A stretch of 64,000 nucleotides of DNA from Bacillus safensis (lineage in GTDB: Bacteria > Bacillota > Bacilli > Bacillales > Bacillaceae): positions 62,001 through 126,000 of the forward strand of contig BSBG01000007.1 in NCBI GenBank assembly GCA_030159235.1, in the 5' to 3' direction. Below are positions 52,088 through 61,827 of the stretch, in pieces (within the stretch, counting starts at the first letter, position 1; the number at the start of each line of letters is the position of its first letter). Under the pieces are notes generated by a model. It did not search any database and was not told the origin of the DNA. It saw only the letters and a list, made by a program, of their open reading frames with translations. The translations under genes and the position numbers were made by a program.

Positions 52088-53508
52088 TTCCCGAAAATCG
52101 CGTCATATAGCCGTTTTACTGCCGGCTGAATATCCTCTCGCCTCATATGTGAGAAGCCGAGGACGAGCGGGACAAAGCCTGGCTGATGTCCTGGCAATTG
52201 CTCATCAAGGGTAAAACGATCCATTCCGTACATTTTCAGCTTTTTTTCTTTCGCTCGCTGTAAAATCTCATGCTGCGTCCGATTTGAACGGAACTCTGCG
52301 ATAAAATGAAGCCCAGCATTTTCTCCAATAATCCGCACATTGTCAGTAAAAACCGTATTGAGCTCTTCAATGAGCTGCTTTCGTTTTTCCTCATATAAAC
52401 CATTCATTCTTTTAATATGCCGTTGATATGCCCCATCTTTTATAAAATGAAGAAGGGTGTATTGTGTAAAAAGATTAGCTGTTTGAATGAAAAAATGCTG
52501 TTCTTCCTTATAGCGTCTCAATAAATGCTGAGGCAGCACCATATAGCTTAGCCGCAAGCCGGGCAGCAATGATTTTGAAAAGGTTCCCATATAAATGACT
52601 TTGTCATATCGATCTAGACTTTGCAGCGCTGGAATACTGTCTGTGCCATACTTAAATTCACTATCATAATCGTCCTCAATGATATAACGGTCTAGCTGAT
52701 CAGCCGCCCAGTTTAACAGCTGTATCCGTCTGGAAATTGGCATGATCACCCCTGTTGGAAACTGATGAGAAGGAGTAATGATCAATACATTCGGTTGCTT
52801 CTTGTGAATGTCGCTCATCCGCACACCTTTTTGGTCAACGCTAATCGTTTCAATTCGGTGATGATTGTTTTTCAGCATTTGATAGAGCCTGCGGTAGCCA
52901 GGGTTTTCTAACCCGTATACTTGATCTGCCGGAAGAATGCTTGATAACGAATGAATGAGTGACTGTGTGCCTGCACTTAAAATGAGCTGTTCAGGATAGC
53001 ATTTGACACCTCGCGCAAGCCCGATCAGCCGCGCAATCGTTTCCCGCAGCCCATAGACACCTTGTGGATGAGGAAGCTCACCGAAGGCTTCTTGATGGAG
53101 ACCGATCGCCTTTTGTTCACTTTTCAGCCAGCTTTTAAATGGGAAGTTCGCTGTATCAACGGAAATATGTGAAAAGGAATACCAGTCATCGCGGGCAATT
53201 GGCTCCTCCTTTAAATCTGCTGGAAGGGAAGAGGGCTTCAGCTGACCTGACTCATGAAATGTGTCTAGTGACTCCACAAAAAATCCTTTTCGTTCAACCG
53301 AATATAAATACCCCTCGGCAAGCAGTTGCTGATAGGCGCCATTCACTGAATTGACGCTGACGTTTAAAGACTCGGCTAACTCTCGTTTGGACGGTAATTG
53401 ATCGTGTGGCTGAAGGTTTCGGTTTAAAATTTCACCTTTAATTTTCGTATAAATTTGATGATAAATATATCCGTTCGCCCCTGTTTGATCTAGTTGAATT
53501 GTCAGCAT
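52084..53508 (-). CDS. gabR: GABA-responsive MocR-type regulator GabR
   Basis: A 474-residue GntR-aminotransferase fusion. The winged helix is at the N terminus (ANGYIYHQIYTKIKGEILN, LAESLNVSVNSVNGAYQQLL); the PLP domain carries EDDYDSEF and the lysine motif GTFSKSLLPGLRLSY. GabR binds GABA through PLP, activates the divergent gabT operon and represses itself. It is divergent from gabT, and the expected ATACCA-type sites lie between them. Length matches B. subtilis GabR (479). Confidence 0.94.
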   Translation of the reverse strand: MLTIQLDQTGANGYIYHQIYTKIKGEILNRNLQPHDQLPSKRELAESLNVSVNSVNGAYQQLLAEGYLYSVERKGFFVESLDTFHESGQLKPSSLPADLKEEPIARDDWYSFSHISVDTANFPFKSWLKSEQKAIGLHQEAFGELPHPQGVYGLRETIARLIGLARGVKCYPEQLILSAGTQSLIHSLSSILPADQVYGLENPGYRRLYQMLKNNHHRIETISVDQKGVRMSDIHKKQPNVLIITPSHQFPTGVIMPISRRIQLLNWAADQLDRYIIEDDYDSEFKYGTDSIPALQSLDRYDKVIYMGTFSKSLLPGLRLSYMVLPQHLLRRYKEEQHFFIQTANLFTQYTLLHFIKDGAYQRHIKRMNGLYEEKRKQLIEELNTVFTDNVRIIGENAGLHFIAEFRSNRTQHEILQRAKEKKLKMYGMDRFTLDEQLPGHQPGFVPLVLGFSHMRREDIQPAVKRLYDAIFGK

Positions 53509-53529
53509 CTCTTCATTCCATCCTCTCTG

Positions 53530-53570
53530 GTACCATGAAAAAAATGATTTTGGTACTTTCTATCATACCA
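53530..53570. promoter_or_regulatory. GabR operator in the gabR-gabT divergent region
   Basis: GTACCA (53530-53535) and ATACCA (53565-53570) are direct repeats 35 bases apart start to start, close to the spacing of the two ATACCA boxes known for B. subtilis GabR. An inverted TGGTAC (53551-53556) lies between, and TGGTACCA overlaps the first box. Confidence 0.75.
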
Positions 53571-53616
53571 AAAAATATTCAGAATAATAAGAAAGACATA
53601 AAGGGGATGGATGACA

Positions 53617-54933
53617 ATGAGTCAAACGACAACAAACCGTTTTTCAACAGAGGAATGGCAGGGGAAAAGAGATCAATACGTCGCAAGAGGTGTCAGTAAT
53701 GGCAATCGTCATCTTGCAGCAAAAGGGAAGGGAGCCGAGCTATTCGATATCGATGGCAATCGCTTTATCGATTTTGCAGGCGCAATTGGTACGTTAAATG
53801 TTGGGCATTCACATCCAAAGGTTGTAGAAGCAGTCAAGGCGCAGGCAGACAGCCTAATCCATCCGGGATTCAACGTGATGATGTACGAATCGTATATCGA
53901 ATTGGCAGAGAAGTTATGCCAACTCACACCAGGCGATCATGACAAGAAAGCCATTTTCTTAAATTCAGGTGCAGAAGCTGTTGAAAATGCGGTGAAAATT
54001 GCCCGTAAATATACGAAAAGACAAGCCGTTGTGTCGTTTACAAGAGGTTTCCACGGCAGAACGAATATGACGATGAGCATGACGAGCAAGGTGAAGCCAT
54101 ATAAATTTGGATTCGGACCATTCGCATCAGAGGTGTATCAAGCACCGTACCCTTATTACTATCAGAAGCCTGCAGGGTTAAGTGATGCGGCCTATGATGA
54201 GTACATCATTGATCAATTCAATCAATTTTTCGTCGCTACCGTTGCACCAGAAACCGTTGCATGTGTGGTCATGGAGCCAGTCCAAGGGGAGGGCGGATTC
54301 ATTGTGCCATCGAAGCGTTTTGTACAGCACGTTGCTTCATTCTGTCAGCAGCATGGGATCGTATTTGTAGCTGATGAAATCCAAACCGGTTTTGCGAGAA
54401 CAGGGAAATACTTTGCGATTGAGCATTTTGATGTGGTACCGGATTTAATCACGGTGTCAAAATCTCTTGCGGCTGGCTTACCGCTGAGTGGTGTCGTTGG
54501 CAGAAAAGAATTACTTGATGCAGCGGACCCAGGGGAGCTCGGAGGAACGTATGCAGGCAGTCCATTAGGCTGTGTAGCAGCGCTAGCTGTTCTTGATATC
54601 ATTGAAACAGAACAATTGAATCAACGATCTGAACACATTGGTCAAGTCATTGAGGACAAAGCAAATGATTGGAGAACAACGTATCCATTCATTGGGGAAG
54701 TGCGCCGACTAGGGGCAATGGCAGCGATTGAAATTGTGGAAGATCAAACAACACGGACTCCAGATAAGAAAACAGCCGCAGCCATTGCAGCATATGCAAA
54801 TGAGCACGGACTTCTCTTATTAACGGCAGGGATCAATGGGAATATAATTCGCTTTTTAACCCCACTTGTTATCACAGATGAACTGCTGCAGGAAGGACTA
54901 GGGATTATCGAGGACGCCTTCAAAGCACGCTAA
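53617..54933 (+). CDS. gabT: 4-aminobutyrate aminotransferase
   Basis: A 438-residue class III aminotransferase converting GABA and 2-oxoglutarate to succinate semialdehyde and glutamate. It has LNSGAEAVENAVKIAR, FTRGFHGRTNMTMSMTSK, FVADEIQTGFARTG and the PLP lysine in TVSKSLAAGLPLSG. The MSQTTT start at 53617 is preferred; an ATG two codons earlier sits too near AAGGGG. The degenerated permease at 54953-55308 follows by 19 bases and gabD further on. Confidence 0.95.
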   Translation: MSQTTTNRFSTEEWQGKRDQYVARGVSNGNRHLAAKGKGAELFDIDGNRFIDFAGAIGTLNVGHSHPKVVEAVKAQADSLIHPGFNVMMYESYIELAEKLCQLTPGDHDKKAIFLNSGAEAVENAVKIARKYTKRQAVVSFTRGFHGRTNMTMSMTSKVKPYKFGFGPFASEVYQAPYPYYYQKPAGLSDAAYDEYIIDQFNQFFVATVAPETVACVVMEPVQGEGGFIVPSKRFVQHVASFCQQHGIVFVADEIQTGFARTGKYFAIEHFDVVPDLITVSKSLAAGLPLSGVVGRKELLDAADPGELGGTYAGSPLGCVAALAVLDIIETEQLNQRSEHIGQVIEDKANDWRTTYPFIGEVRRLGAMAAIEIVEDQTTRTPDKKTAAAIAAYANEHGLLLLTAGINGNIIRFLTPLVITDELLQEGLGIIEDAFKAR

Positions 54934-54952
54934 ACAACAAAGGGGAAAAACA

Positions 54953-55308
54953 ATCGGTGCAAGCCGCATCCTATACGCTATGGCGGAAAGAGGCATGATT
55001 TCAAAATGGTTTGCGTATATTCATCCAAAGTATAAAACACCAACAAATGCAATTTTATTCCTTGGTGCATTGGCCTTTTTCGCTCCATTATTAGGACGTC
55101 CTGCCTCGTGTGGATTCTCAATGCAATCATCGGCGGATACTTCATTGTGTCCATCGCCTTTATGAGACTTCGTAAAACAGAACCTGAGCTTGAGCGTCCA
55201 TACAGCATGAAAGATTGGCGGACGACAGGTGTTTTAGTCATCGGCCTGAGTCTTCTTTTTTTCATTTTACTTTCCAAGGATGCCGGCCTCCTGATCATGG
55301 CCAGCTGA
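54953..55308 (+). pseudogene. Remnant of a GABA/amino-acid permease (C-terminal third, frameshifted)
   Basis: After the gabT stop, a ribosome-binding-like AAAGGGGAAAAACA runs straight into codons for the C-terminal part of an APC permease (IGASRILYAMAERGMISKWF, YIHPKYKTPTNAILFLGAL). Near 55101-55106 the frame shifts: restoring one C turns GCCTCGTGTGG into Ala-Leu-Val-Trp, and the second frame continues as WILNAIIGGYFIVSIAFMRL, LERPYSMKDW to TGA 55306-55308. So two lesions are visible: loss of roughly the first two thirds, fused next to the ribosome binding site, and a one-base deletion. GabP-type transport would no longer be encoded here. Confidence 0.85.
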
Positions 55309-55388
55309 ATGCATTTTGCTTTTAGGTTGGGTACTCAATGGGTATATACTATATGTAATGAATCCAAGAACGAAGGAGACGGTATAGC

Positions 55389-56783
55389 ATGACAAACGAA
55401 CTCAAAGTGTATAATCCTGCAACAGGAGAAGAAATTGCTTCAGTTGCTCAGCATACAAAAGAACAGATCGAAGACGCGATTTCTCGCTCACACAAGGCTT
55501 TTAAAACGTGGGCAAAAACGTCAGCGCATGAACGTGCCAATATCATTCGCAAATGGTTTGATTTGATAATAGAACATAAAGAAAGACTTGCAAAAATCAT
55601 TACGGAAGAAAACGGGAAGCCATATCAAGAATCATTAGGGGAAATCATCTATGCGGCTGGTTATATTGAATGGTACGCAGAGGAAGCAAAACGGATCTAT
55701 GGCAGAACCATCCCGTCACATACGACAAACAAACGCCTTTTCGTCACAAAACAGCCAGTGGGTCCTGTTGCGGCCATTACTCCGTGGAATTTTCCTGCGG
55801 CGATGATTACGAGAAAGGCAGCTCCAGCGCTTGCGGCAGGCTGTACGTTTATTGTAAAACCTGCTGAAGACACGCCGCTGACAGCTATTGAACTAGTCAA
55901 ATTAGGTCATGAAGCTGGCATTCCAGAGGATGCATTGCAATGGGTTGTGGGAGATGGAAAAGAAGTGGGTGAAATCTTCACAGACAGCCCATTGATTCGC
56001 AAAATCACGTTTACAGGCTCAACGCCAGTCGGAAAGCATCTGATCAAAAACAGTGCCAGCACAGTGAAGCACGTATCAATGGAGCTTGGTGGTCATGCTC
56101 CGCTTATCGTAGATAAGGATGCAAATCTTGAACTAGCTGTCAAACAAGCAGTGGCGTCTAAGTTTCGTAATGCAGGACAAACCTGTGTCTGTGCCAACCG
56201 TTTAATTGTTCATGTAGACATTCATGAAGCATTTGCGGAAAGGTTCAGCAAAGAAGTAGAGAAGCTGAAAGTGGGAAATGGCTTTGAAGAAGGGACATCC
56301 ATCGGTCCAATTATCAACAAGCGCGGCTTTGAAAAAATTGTCGGCCAGATTCAAGATGCAGTGGATAAAGGGGCGAAAATCCTTGTCGGCGGCGATACGC
56401 ATTTCGACGATGGCAAGTCGTATTATTTCGTCCAGCCAACGGTTCTTACACAAGTGGACCCTTCCATGAACATTATGCATGAAGAGACATTTGGCCCTGT
56501 GGCACCGATTACGACATTCAAAACGTTAGATGAGGCAATTGATTTAGCCAACAATACACCATTTGGTCTTGCAGCTTATTTCTTTACAGAGAATTATCGA
56601 AACGGACTCTACATTTCAGAACATCTCGATTATGGAATTATTGGCTGGAATGATGGCGGTCCATCGGCTGTCCAAGCACCGTTCGGCGGTATGAAAGAGA
56701 GCGGTATTGGCCGAGAAGGCGGCATCGAAGGGATCGAACCATATTTAGAAACAAAATATGTATCTATTGGTTTAGACGAATAA
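55389..56783 (+). CDS. gabD: Succinate-semialdehyde dehydrogenase
   Basis: A 464-residue aldehyde dehydrogenase oxidising succinate semialdehyde to succinate with NAD(P)+. It shows [23 protein letters not shown], the general-base Glu in MELGGHAP (about residue 231) and the catalytic Cys in GQTCVCANR (about 265), plus [21 protein letters not shown] possible promoter (TATACT near 55342) suggests it can be transcribed separately from gabT now that the permease is lost. Completes the GABA shunt with gabT. Confidence 0.94.
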   Translation: MTNELKVYNPATGEEIASVAQHTKEQIEDAISRSHKAFKTWAKTSAHERANIIRKWFDLIIEHKERLAKIITEENGKPYQESLGEIIYAAGYIEWYAEEAKRIYGRTIPSHTTNKRLFVTKQPVGPVAAITPWNFPAAMITRKAAPALAAGCTFIVKPAEDTPLTAIELVKLGHEAGIPEDALQWVVGDGKEVGEIFTDSPLIRKITFTGSTPVGKHLIKNSASTVKHVSMELGGHAPLIVDKDANLELAVKQAVASKFRNAGQTCVCANRLIVHVDIHEAFAERFSKEVEKLKVGNGFEEGTSIGPIINKRGFEKIVGQIQDAVDKGAKILVGGDTHFDDGKSYYFVQPTVLTQVDPSMNIMHEETFGPVAPITTFKTLDEAIDLANNTPFGLAAYFFTENYRNGLYISEHLDYGIIGWNDGGPSAVQAPFGGMKESGIGREGGIEGIEPYLETKYVSIGLDE

Positions 56784-56788
56784 ACGTG

Positions 56789-56826
56789 AAAAAGACTGGC
56801 CGAGAAACCTCGGGCAGTCTTTTTTT
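56789..56826 (+). terminator. Terminator after gabD
   Basis: AAAAAGACTG and CCGAG pair with CTCGG and CAGTCTTTTT (one opposed G pair as a bulge), loop AAAC, T-run to 56826. Confidence 0.88.
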
Positions 56827-56829
56827 ATG

Positions 56830-57423
56830 TTAAACAGCCGGCGGGAAAAGCTGATCCACCGTTTCTTTCGTTTCTTTCAGAATCTCGTGTATGTAATCTG
56901 CAGATGCCTGCTCCATGCTGCTGAACAAAAGCCGTTCGACAGGCTGAACCCCAATAAAATTGAAGACTTCTGTATCCGTTGTCATGTGATGAGAGGTGAA
57001 GCTCTTATTGGAATCAAGAAAAGTCCTTGGGGCATCGTGTGTGTTGATAATGACACTTTTTTTGTGCCTAAGCAAATTTTCAATCTCTCCATGCTCATTG
57101 ATCCGATAAGCAAAGCCCTCAGAAAAGATGCGCTCTACATAGCCCTTTAGCATAGCCGGCAAGCCCGTCCACCATATTGGAAAAATAAACGTCAGCACAT
57201 CAGCTTGCTGAATCAGCTTCTGCTCTCTTTGAATGGTGATCGGGACATCACCGCATTTGATGGCAGCCTTTTCCGAAATGGTGAGCTCTGGCGAAAAACC
57301 GAGCGCATAGACATCACGAACAGTCACATTATGACCATTGTTCAAAAGAGTGCTCACAACAAGATCTAATAAGGTTTGATTTAAGCTTTGCTGGGGATGA
57401 GCAAATATAATTAGATGGTTCAT
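56830..57423 (-). CDS. NAD(P)H quinone reductase-like flavodoxin-fold protein
   Basis: 197 residues of the NQO1/KefF/MdaB family. FMN/FAD-binding N terminus HLIIFAHPQQSLNQTLLDLV, and the hallmark ADVLTFIFPIWWTGLPAMLKGYVERIF near residue 75-100. Such enzymes reduce quinones or nitro/azo compounds in the cytosol using NAD(P)H. It stands alone between converging gabD and ycnI. In B. subtilis ycnD, a nitroreductase, lies nearby, but this protein is of a different family. Confidence 0.88.
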   Translation of the reverse strand: MNHLIIFAHPQQSLNQTLLDLVVSTLLNNGHNVTVRDVYALGFSPELTISEKAAIKCGDVPITIQREQKLIQQADVLTFIFPIWWTGLPAMLKGYVERIFSEGFAYRINEHGEIENLLRHKKSVIINTHDAPRTFLDSNKSFTSHHMTTDTEVFNFIGVQPVERLLFSSMEQASADYIHEILKETKETVDQLFPPAV

Positions 57424-57560
57424 CTCATAGCCTCCTATTGGTCATGTGTCCCATTATGGCATGCTCTTTTATCCTATTCAATCCTATATTGTCAATAATA
57501 GGTTGGGAAAATAGGGAAGTATTGCTTTGGCTTGTCTAACTCGCACAAGTTCATAGCAAG

Positions 57561-57590
57561 AAAAAACGATCGTTTCCGAGAAAACGACCG
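57561..57590 (-). terminator. Terminator of the ycnJ-ycnI operon
   Basis: On the minus strand, CGGTCGTTT pairs with AAACGATCG (one mismatch), followed by six T. Confidence 0.75.
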
Positions 57591-57602
57591 CTCATGCATC
57601 CT

Positions 57603-58217
57603 TTATTTCTTTCTAAAAGACAGTCCAAGCGCAATGAGTGCTACGACTAGAGCTGCAATGGACAGTCCAAGGACAAGTGGTGAGGAAGAAGCAGAGGCTG
57701 TTTCAGATGTCTTTTCTTCTTTTGGTTTTTCTTGACCATGTGAATCCGTTACAGTATTTGATGCCACAATGTTTGTGATGGAATGAGGCTTATCGGCATC
57801 TTTATCGCCAGTCCATTCAACGACTGTTCCATCCTTATAATATTGATACGCATCCCATGCAGCTTCACCTGCTTTATCAGGGTTTTTCGCTACAAAAACG
57901 AATTGCTGGAACTGTCCTGCAGCCACTCCGTCTCCCGTTGCTTCCCAAGTTACTCTTGTCACCTTGCCATTTTTCTCTTCTGTTGACGTTTTCCAGCCAG
58001 GTACTGGTTCATATTGTTGGAATTCTACGCCTTTAGGAATTGTCACGACAACCTTTGTTGTCGGGCTGTCACTTTCGGATGGAACTTTTAAAGTATAAGT
58101 TTCCCATGCACTTGTCGCAGACGTATCAGGTTTGACAGTTACGTGCGCACTCACAGGAATCGCCAATAAAAATGAAGCAAGAAGCATTGGTAATAAAGCT
58201 TTAACGTATTTTTTCAT
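57603..58217 (-). CDS. ycnI: Copper-binding DUF1775 protein YcnI
   Basis: A 204-residue exported protein. The signal peptide ends in SA, leaving His25 as the first mature residue, followed by VTVKPDTS; an N-terminal His with nearby acidic residues is the copper site known for YcnI. Family blocks are YTLKVPSES, VVVTIPKGVEF and VPGWK. A low-complexity linker (PKEEKTSETASASSS) and a C-terminal membrane anchor with RKK follow. It is thought to chaperone Cu(II) for the YcnJ importer encoded just upstream (18 bases). Confidence 0.92.
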   Translation of the reverse strand: MKKYVKALLPMLLASFLLAIPVSAHVTVKPDTSATSAWETYTLKVPSESDSPTTKVVVTIPKGVEFQQYEPVPGWKTSTEEKNGKVTRVTWEATGDGVAAGQFQQFVFVAKNPDKAGEAAWDAYQYYKDGTVVEWTGDKDADKPHSITNIVASNTVTDSHGQEKPKEEKTSETASASSSPLVLGLSIAALVVALIALGLSFRKK

Positions 58218-58235
58218 ATGTGATGAACTCTCCTT

Positions 58236-59870
58236 TTAGTTTCTTCTAATAAAGGTGGTATTGATATTTTCAAAAGAACCCGTTAACGCATGAATTTCAA
58301 TTTTCCAAGTGCCTTTTTCGTTTAATAAGAGATTTTCAGCAGAAAAATGACCATTTTTTAATCGTTTCAGCTGAAATTCACTCGGTGTCTCATCACCGAA
58401 TAAAGCGACCTTATGGATCTTAGCTGTTACAGATTGAATGTCAGTGATCGTTTGCCCATTTTTCTTTGTAAATGCCAGCTCGAACGTGTTTTTCCCAGGG
58501 GCATTCGGGGTAATGCTCAAGGACACAATGTCACGATGCTCGACCTGATTTGCGCCAAAGAATGGCTCAGGTGCAGGCGGAGGCGGGCTTGGAATGTTGG
58601 TAAACACAGCCGTTAATAACAAAATGGTGATGCCGATGATCCATTCAGCTCGTAAGGACACGCTGCGTTTCTGTTTTTTTTCCCATCTCAGCATCAAGTA
58701 ATGCATAAGCCCAAGAAGGCCCATGATGATAAATAAACCAAGCTTGATTAAAAAGGTGCGTCCGTATGCTGATTGGAAAAGAGCGTCAAACGATTGCAAA
58801 ATAAAGATGGCATTCACAAATCCTGAAAACACAATGAGTCCAACAGAGAGCAGTGCCCAAGGATGAAATGCGGTTAACGTATTCCGTATGAGCGGCTCAT
58901 CTTCATTTGGCAGCTTTTTCATCAATAGAAGGACAATGGCTGTCAAACCGCCGACCCAAATCGATGCAGAGACGAGATGAATGAAATCAAGTGACGTTGT
59001 CAGTATTTTATTGTCTGTTGCAGCTGGATGTCCGATTTGTGCTTTCAGCCAAAGGAGCACTGTGAAGAGGAGCAATGGAAACAGCCATACCCGAAAAGAA
59101 GTAAATTCCCCCTTTTTCATCGCCACAATCGTCCAAATGGTGAGAAGAACAAATGACGCCATGAGCATCATCCACAGACTGCCGCCAGAAGTTGACGCAA
59201 TCGTTTCTTGTAAAAGCGAAGGCTGAAATGCCCCCCAAAAGGACACGTCTGCCGCTGATTTTGTTTGAATCGGCAGCTGGAACACAAGTGCCCCGCCCAT
59301 CATGATCAGCGACACTGTCAAAAGCCGCTTTATTCGTTTCGCCAATATAGGTGAAATCGCTGCCCTAAACCAAAGCAATCCAAACAAGATGGTTCCGAGA
59401 AATAAGCTGAATGACGTATAAAGAAAGGCTTTATCAATAGTTGAAGCGATATCAATAGATTCATTCGTTTGGCCTTGCTCTAATTGGTCAAAACCGCCAT
59501 CCGCCTTTCCAATACTAAACGGAATCATGCCAGAGACAGAGTGTCCGTCCGCTGATACCGCATTCCACTGAATGGTGTAAATCCCTTTTGGTAAATTCTT
59601 TTTTAAAGCCGCTTCCATAATTTTTTGATCTTTAATGACCGTATCTCCCTTATCCACACGATCACCTTTTGCATTTAGCACCTTAATGGCATGAAATCCG
59701 CTTTCGATCCCTTCACTAAATGTGATCGAGACTGAAGGAGGCTGCTGATTCAGCTCTTCATTTGCCGCTGGATTCGAGCTTACGACGTAAGCGTGAGCAA
59801 ATGCTTCCTTTGGAATGAAAAAAGCGAACATGACCATAAGGACCAGAAGCCACTTACTATTTTTAAACAA
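58236..59870 (-). CDS. ycnJ: CopC-CopD fusion copper importer YcnJ
   Basis: 544 residues. The signal peptide is followed by mature His26 (HAYVVSSNPAANEEL) and a CopC domain (PSVSITFSEGIE, WNAVSADGHSVSG) carrying the copper ligands. About eight membrane helices of CopD follow (residues about 150-430, FIHLVSASIWVGGLTAIVLL). A C-terminal extracellular FixH/YtkA-like domain of about 100 residues starts after a PSPPPPAPEP linker. It takes up copper under limitation. In B. subtilis the repressor ycnK is adjacent; none is seen here. Confidence 0.93.
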   Translation of the reverse strand: MFKNSKWLLVLMVMFAFFIPKEAFAHAYVVSSNPAANEELNQQPPSVSITFSEGIESGFHAIKVLNAKGDRVDKGDTVIKDQKIMEAALKKNLPKGIYTIQWNAVSADGHSVSGMIPFSIGKADGGFDQLEQGQTNESIDIASTIDKAFLYTSFSLFLGTILFGLLWFRAAISPILAKRIKRLLTVSLIMMGGALVFQLPIQTKSAADVSFWGAFQPSLLQETIASTSGGSLWMMLMASFVLLTIWTIVAMKKGEFTSFRVWLFPLLLFTVLLWLKAQIGHPAATDNKILTTSLDFIHLVSASIWVGGLTAIVLLLMKKLPNEDEPLIRNTLTAFHPWALLSVGLIVFSGFVNAIFILQSFDALFQSAYGRTFLIKLGLFIIMGLLGLMHYLMLRWEKKQKRSVSLRAEWIIGITILLLTAVFTNIPSPPPPAPEPFFGANQVEHRDIVSLSITPNAPGKNTFELAFTKKNGQTITDIQSVTAKIHKVALFGDETPSEFQLKRLKNGHFSAENLLLNEKGTWKIEIHALTGSFENINTTFIRRN

Positions 59871-59933
59871 GGTGAATAACCGCCTTTCTACCTTTGAAAG
59901 TGTCTCATATATCAGAAAGAAAGCGGCAGTAAA

Positions 59934-59946
59934 CTGTGAGTCACAG
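59934..59946. promoter_or_regulatory. Palindrome upstream of ycnJ; gene-free region 59871-60377
   Basis: CTGTGAGTCACAG is a perfect palindrome around a central G, about 65 bases before the ycnJ start and downstream of a possible minus-strand -10 (TACAAT, 59964-59969). It is a candidate site for the copper regulator. The rest of the 500-base gap holds the mannitol promoter region and no convincing gene. Confidence 0.4.
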
Positions 59947-60221
59947 AAAAAACCGCTCCTCCTATTGTACCGCCCTCTCTAAAAGGTAAACGAAACAAAC
60001 AGCAAGATGGTTCACTTTTTCTGTGTCATGTCTGCGCAGACATTTCTTAATTGAATAGGTTTGGTCATTTATAAGCCTATTCGATTTAAGAAGAGGAAAC
60101 AAGAAGAGACCATTTGAAAGTTGTGAAATTCCAATGAATTTTGCGTGAAAACAACGGCAGATCAAGCTTTTCACCCATTATATGTTGGGATCTGACAGAG
60201 AATTCATGTCATATTTCAATT

Positions 60222-60242
60222 TTGTCACACACGATGTGACAA
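60222..60242. promoter_or_regulatory. MtlR operator of the mannitol operon
   Basis: TTGTCACA and TGTGACAA form a perfect eight-base inverted repeat with a five-base centre (CACGA), similar to the MtlR activator box of B. subtilis mtlA. It lies just upstream of the -35, as expected for an activator. Confidence 0.8.
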
Positions 60243-60260
60243 AGTGACATTTAGTTTCAA

Positions 60261-60289
60261 TTGAAGGGGAAGTGAAAGCGTTTTACGAT
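60261..60289 (+). promoter_or_regulatory. mtlA promoter with overlapping cre-like site
   Basis: -35 TTGAAG (60261-60266), 17-base spacer, -10 TACGAT (60284-60289). TGAAAGCGTTTTAC (60273-60286) matches the CcpA consensus except at the last two bases and covers the spacer and -10, giving glucose repression by steric block. Confidence 0.65.
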
Positions 60290-60377
60290 AAGTATAAGGG
60301 CTTCACTGACACTTGTAATTATATCTTTTGACCTATAAAGCCCTGAATAAAGGGAGAGAAGAAAGGGGTTTTCACAG

Positions 60378-61820
60378 ATGCAGGAAAAAAGCGGATTCCG
60401 TGTAAAAGTACAGCGCTTTGGAAGCTATTTAAGCGGCATGATTATGCCGAATATTGGAGCGTTTATCGCTTGGGGACTCATTACAGCATTGTTCATTCCG
60501 AGTGGTTATTTTCCAAATGAACAATTAAATACACTCGTTGGCCCGATGATTAACTACTTGCTGCCGCTCTTAATCGGTTACACAGGCGGTAAGCTCGTAT
60601 ATGACCATCGAGGCGGGGTACTCGGTGCTACAGCTACGATTGGGGTCATTGTTGGCTCAGACATTCCGATGTTTTTAGGTGCGATGATCATGGGACCGCT
60701 TGGCGGTTATCTCATTAAGAAAATCGACCAGCTGTTCAAAGACCGAATCAGATCAGGCTTTGAAATGCTGATTAATAATTTTAGTGCAGGTATTCTAGGT
60801 GCTATTCTAGTCGCCATTGCTTTCTACGCCATCGGCCCAGTGGTACTAGGTCTGAATAAAGCCCTTGCGGCAGGTGTAGATATCATTGTCAATGCACACT
60901 TACTGCCGCTGGCAAGTATCTTCATTGAACCAGCGAAAGTATTGTTCTTAAACAATGCGATTAACCAAGGGATTTTAGGTCCATTAGGGGTGGAGCAAGC
61001 GGCGAAGACAGGCCAGTCCGTTCTGTTCTTGCTTGAAACAAACCCAGGACCAGGTCTAGGTGTTCTTCTAGCCTACATGTTCTTTGGAAAAGGGACTGCA
61101 AAACAGTCTGCACCGGGTGCGATTGTCATTCAATTCTTAGGGGGAATCCATGAAATTTACTTCCCTTACATCCTAATGAAGCCAAAGCTCATTTTGGCGG
61201 TAATTGCTGGGGGAGCAAGCGGCGTTCTGACCTTTACCCTGTTAAATGCAGGCTTAAAGGCTGTGCCATCACCAGGTAGTATTATCGCACTTATGCTCAT
61301 GTCACCAAAAGGCGGTCACCTTGCCGTTCTAGCAGGTGTTGTCGTGGCAGCGATCGTATCGTTCCTTGTCGCTTCTGTTATTTTGAAAGCATCCAAAGCA
61401 GTGGATGAAGACTTAACAGCTGCAACAGAAAAAATGCAAGACATGAAAGGCAAGAAAAGTGCAGCAGCAGCAGCTCTTACAGCTCAAAAAGAAGGTGCTG
61501 AAGCGAACGAGCAAGTAGCATCTCCACATGATATCAATCCAGATGATGTGAACAAAATTATCTTTGCCTGCGATGCAGGAATGGGTTCAAGTGCAATGGG
61601 GGCATCTGTCTTAAAGAATAAAGTCAAAAAGGCAGAGCTTGATATTGATGTAACCAATACATCCATCAGCAACATCCCAGATGATGCCGATGTGGTCTTT
61701 ACGCATAAAGATTTAACAGACAGAGCCAAGGCAAAGCTGCCAGGAGCTGTGCATATTTCAGTTGATAATTTCTTAAACAGCCCGAAATACGATGAGCTGA
61801 TTGAGAAGTTGAAAAAATAA
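60378..61820 (+). CDS. mtlA: Mannitol PTS transporter, EIICB component
   Basis: 480 residues. The IIC membrane domain (about 1-340) has the mannitol/fructitol signatures GSYLSGMIMPNIGAFIAWGL and QFLGGIHEIYFPYILMKP. An Ala/Lys-rich linker (residues about 345-385) leads to the IIB domain with the phosphorylation site CDAGMGSSAMGA (Cys about 397). It imports mannitol with phosphorylation to mannitol-1-phosphate. The EIIA domain is a separate protein (mtlF), as in B. subtilis. RBS GAAAGGGG. Confidence 0.95.
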   Translation: MQEKSGFRVKVQRFGSYLSGMIMPNIGAFIAWGLITALFIPSGYFPNEQLNTLVGPMINYLLPLLIGYTGGKLVYDHRGGVLGATATIGVIVGSDIPMFLGAMIMGPLGGYLIKKIDQLFKDRIRSGFEMLINNFSAGILGAILVAIAFYAIGPVVLGLNKALAAGVDIIVNAHLLPLASIFIEPAKVLFLNNAINQGILGPLGVEQAAKTGQSVLFLLETNPGPGLGVLLAYMFFGKGTAKQSAPGAIVIQFLGGIHEIYFPYILMKPKLILAVIAGGASGVLTFTLLNAGLKAVPSPGSIIALMLMSPKGGHLAVLAGVVVAAIVSFLVASVILKASKAVDEDLTAATEKMQDMKGKKSAAAAALTAQKEGAEANEQVASPHDINPDDVNKIIFACDAGMGSSAMGASVLKNKVKKAELDIDVTNTSISNIPDDADVVFTHKDLTDRAKAKLPGAVHISVDNFLNSPKYDELIEKLKK

Positions 61821-61827
61821 CATGATG

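Noticed and set aside
59962-60174. 70-codon frame on the minus strand upstream of ycnJ
   Set aside because: No ribosome binding site, unlike any protein pattern, and it overlaps the likely ycnJ promoter; it looks like a chance frame.
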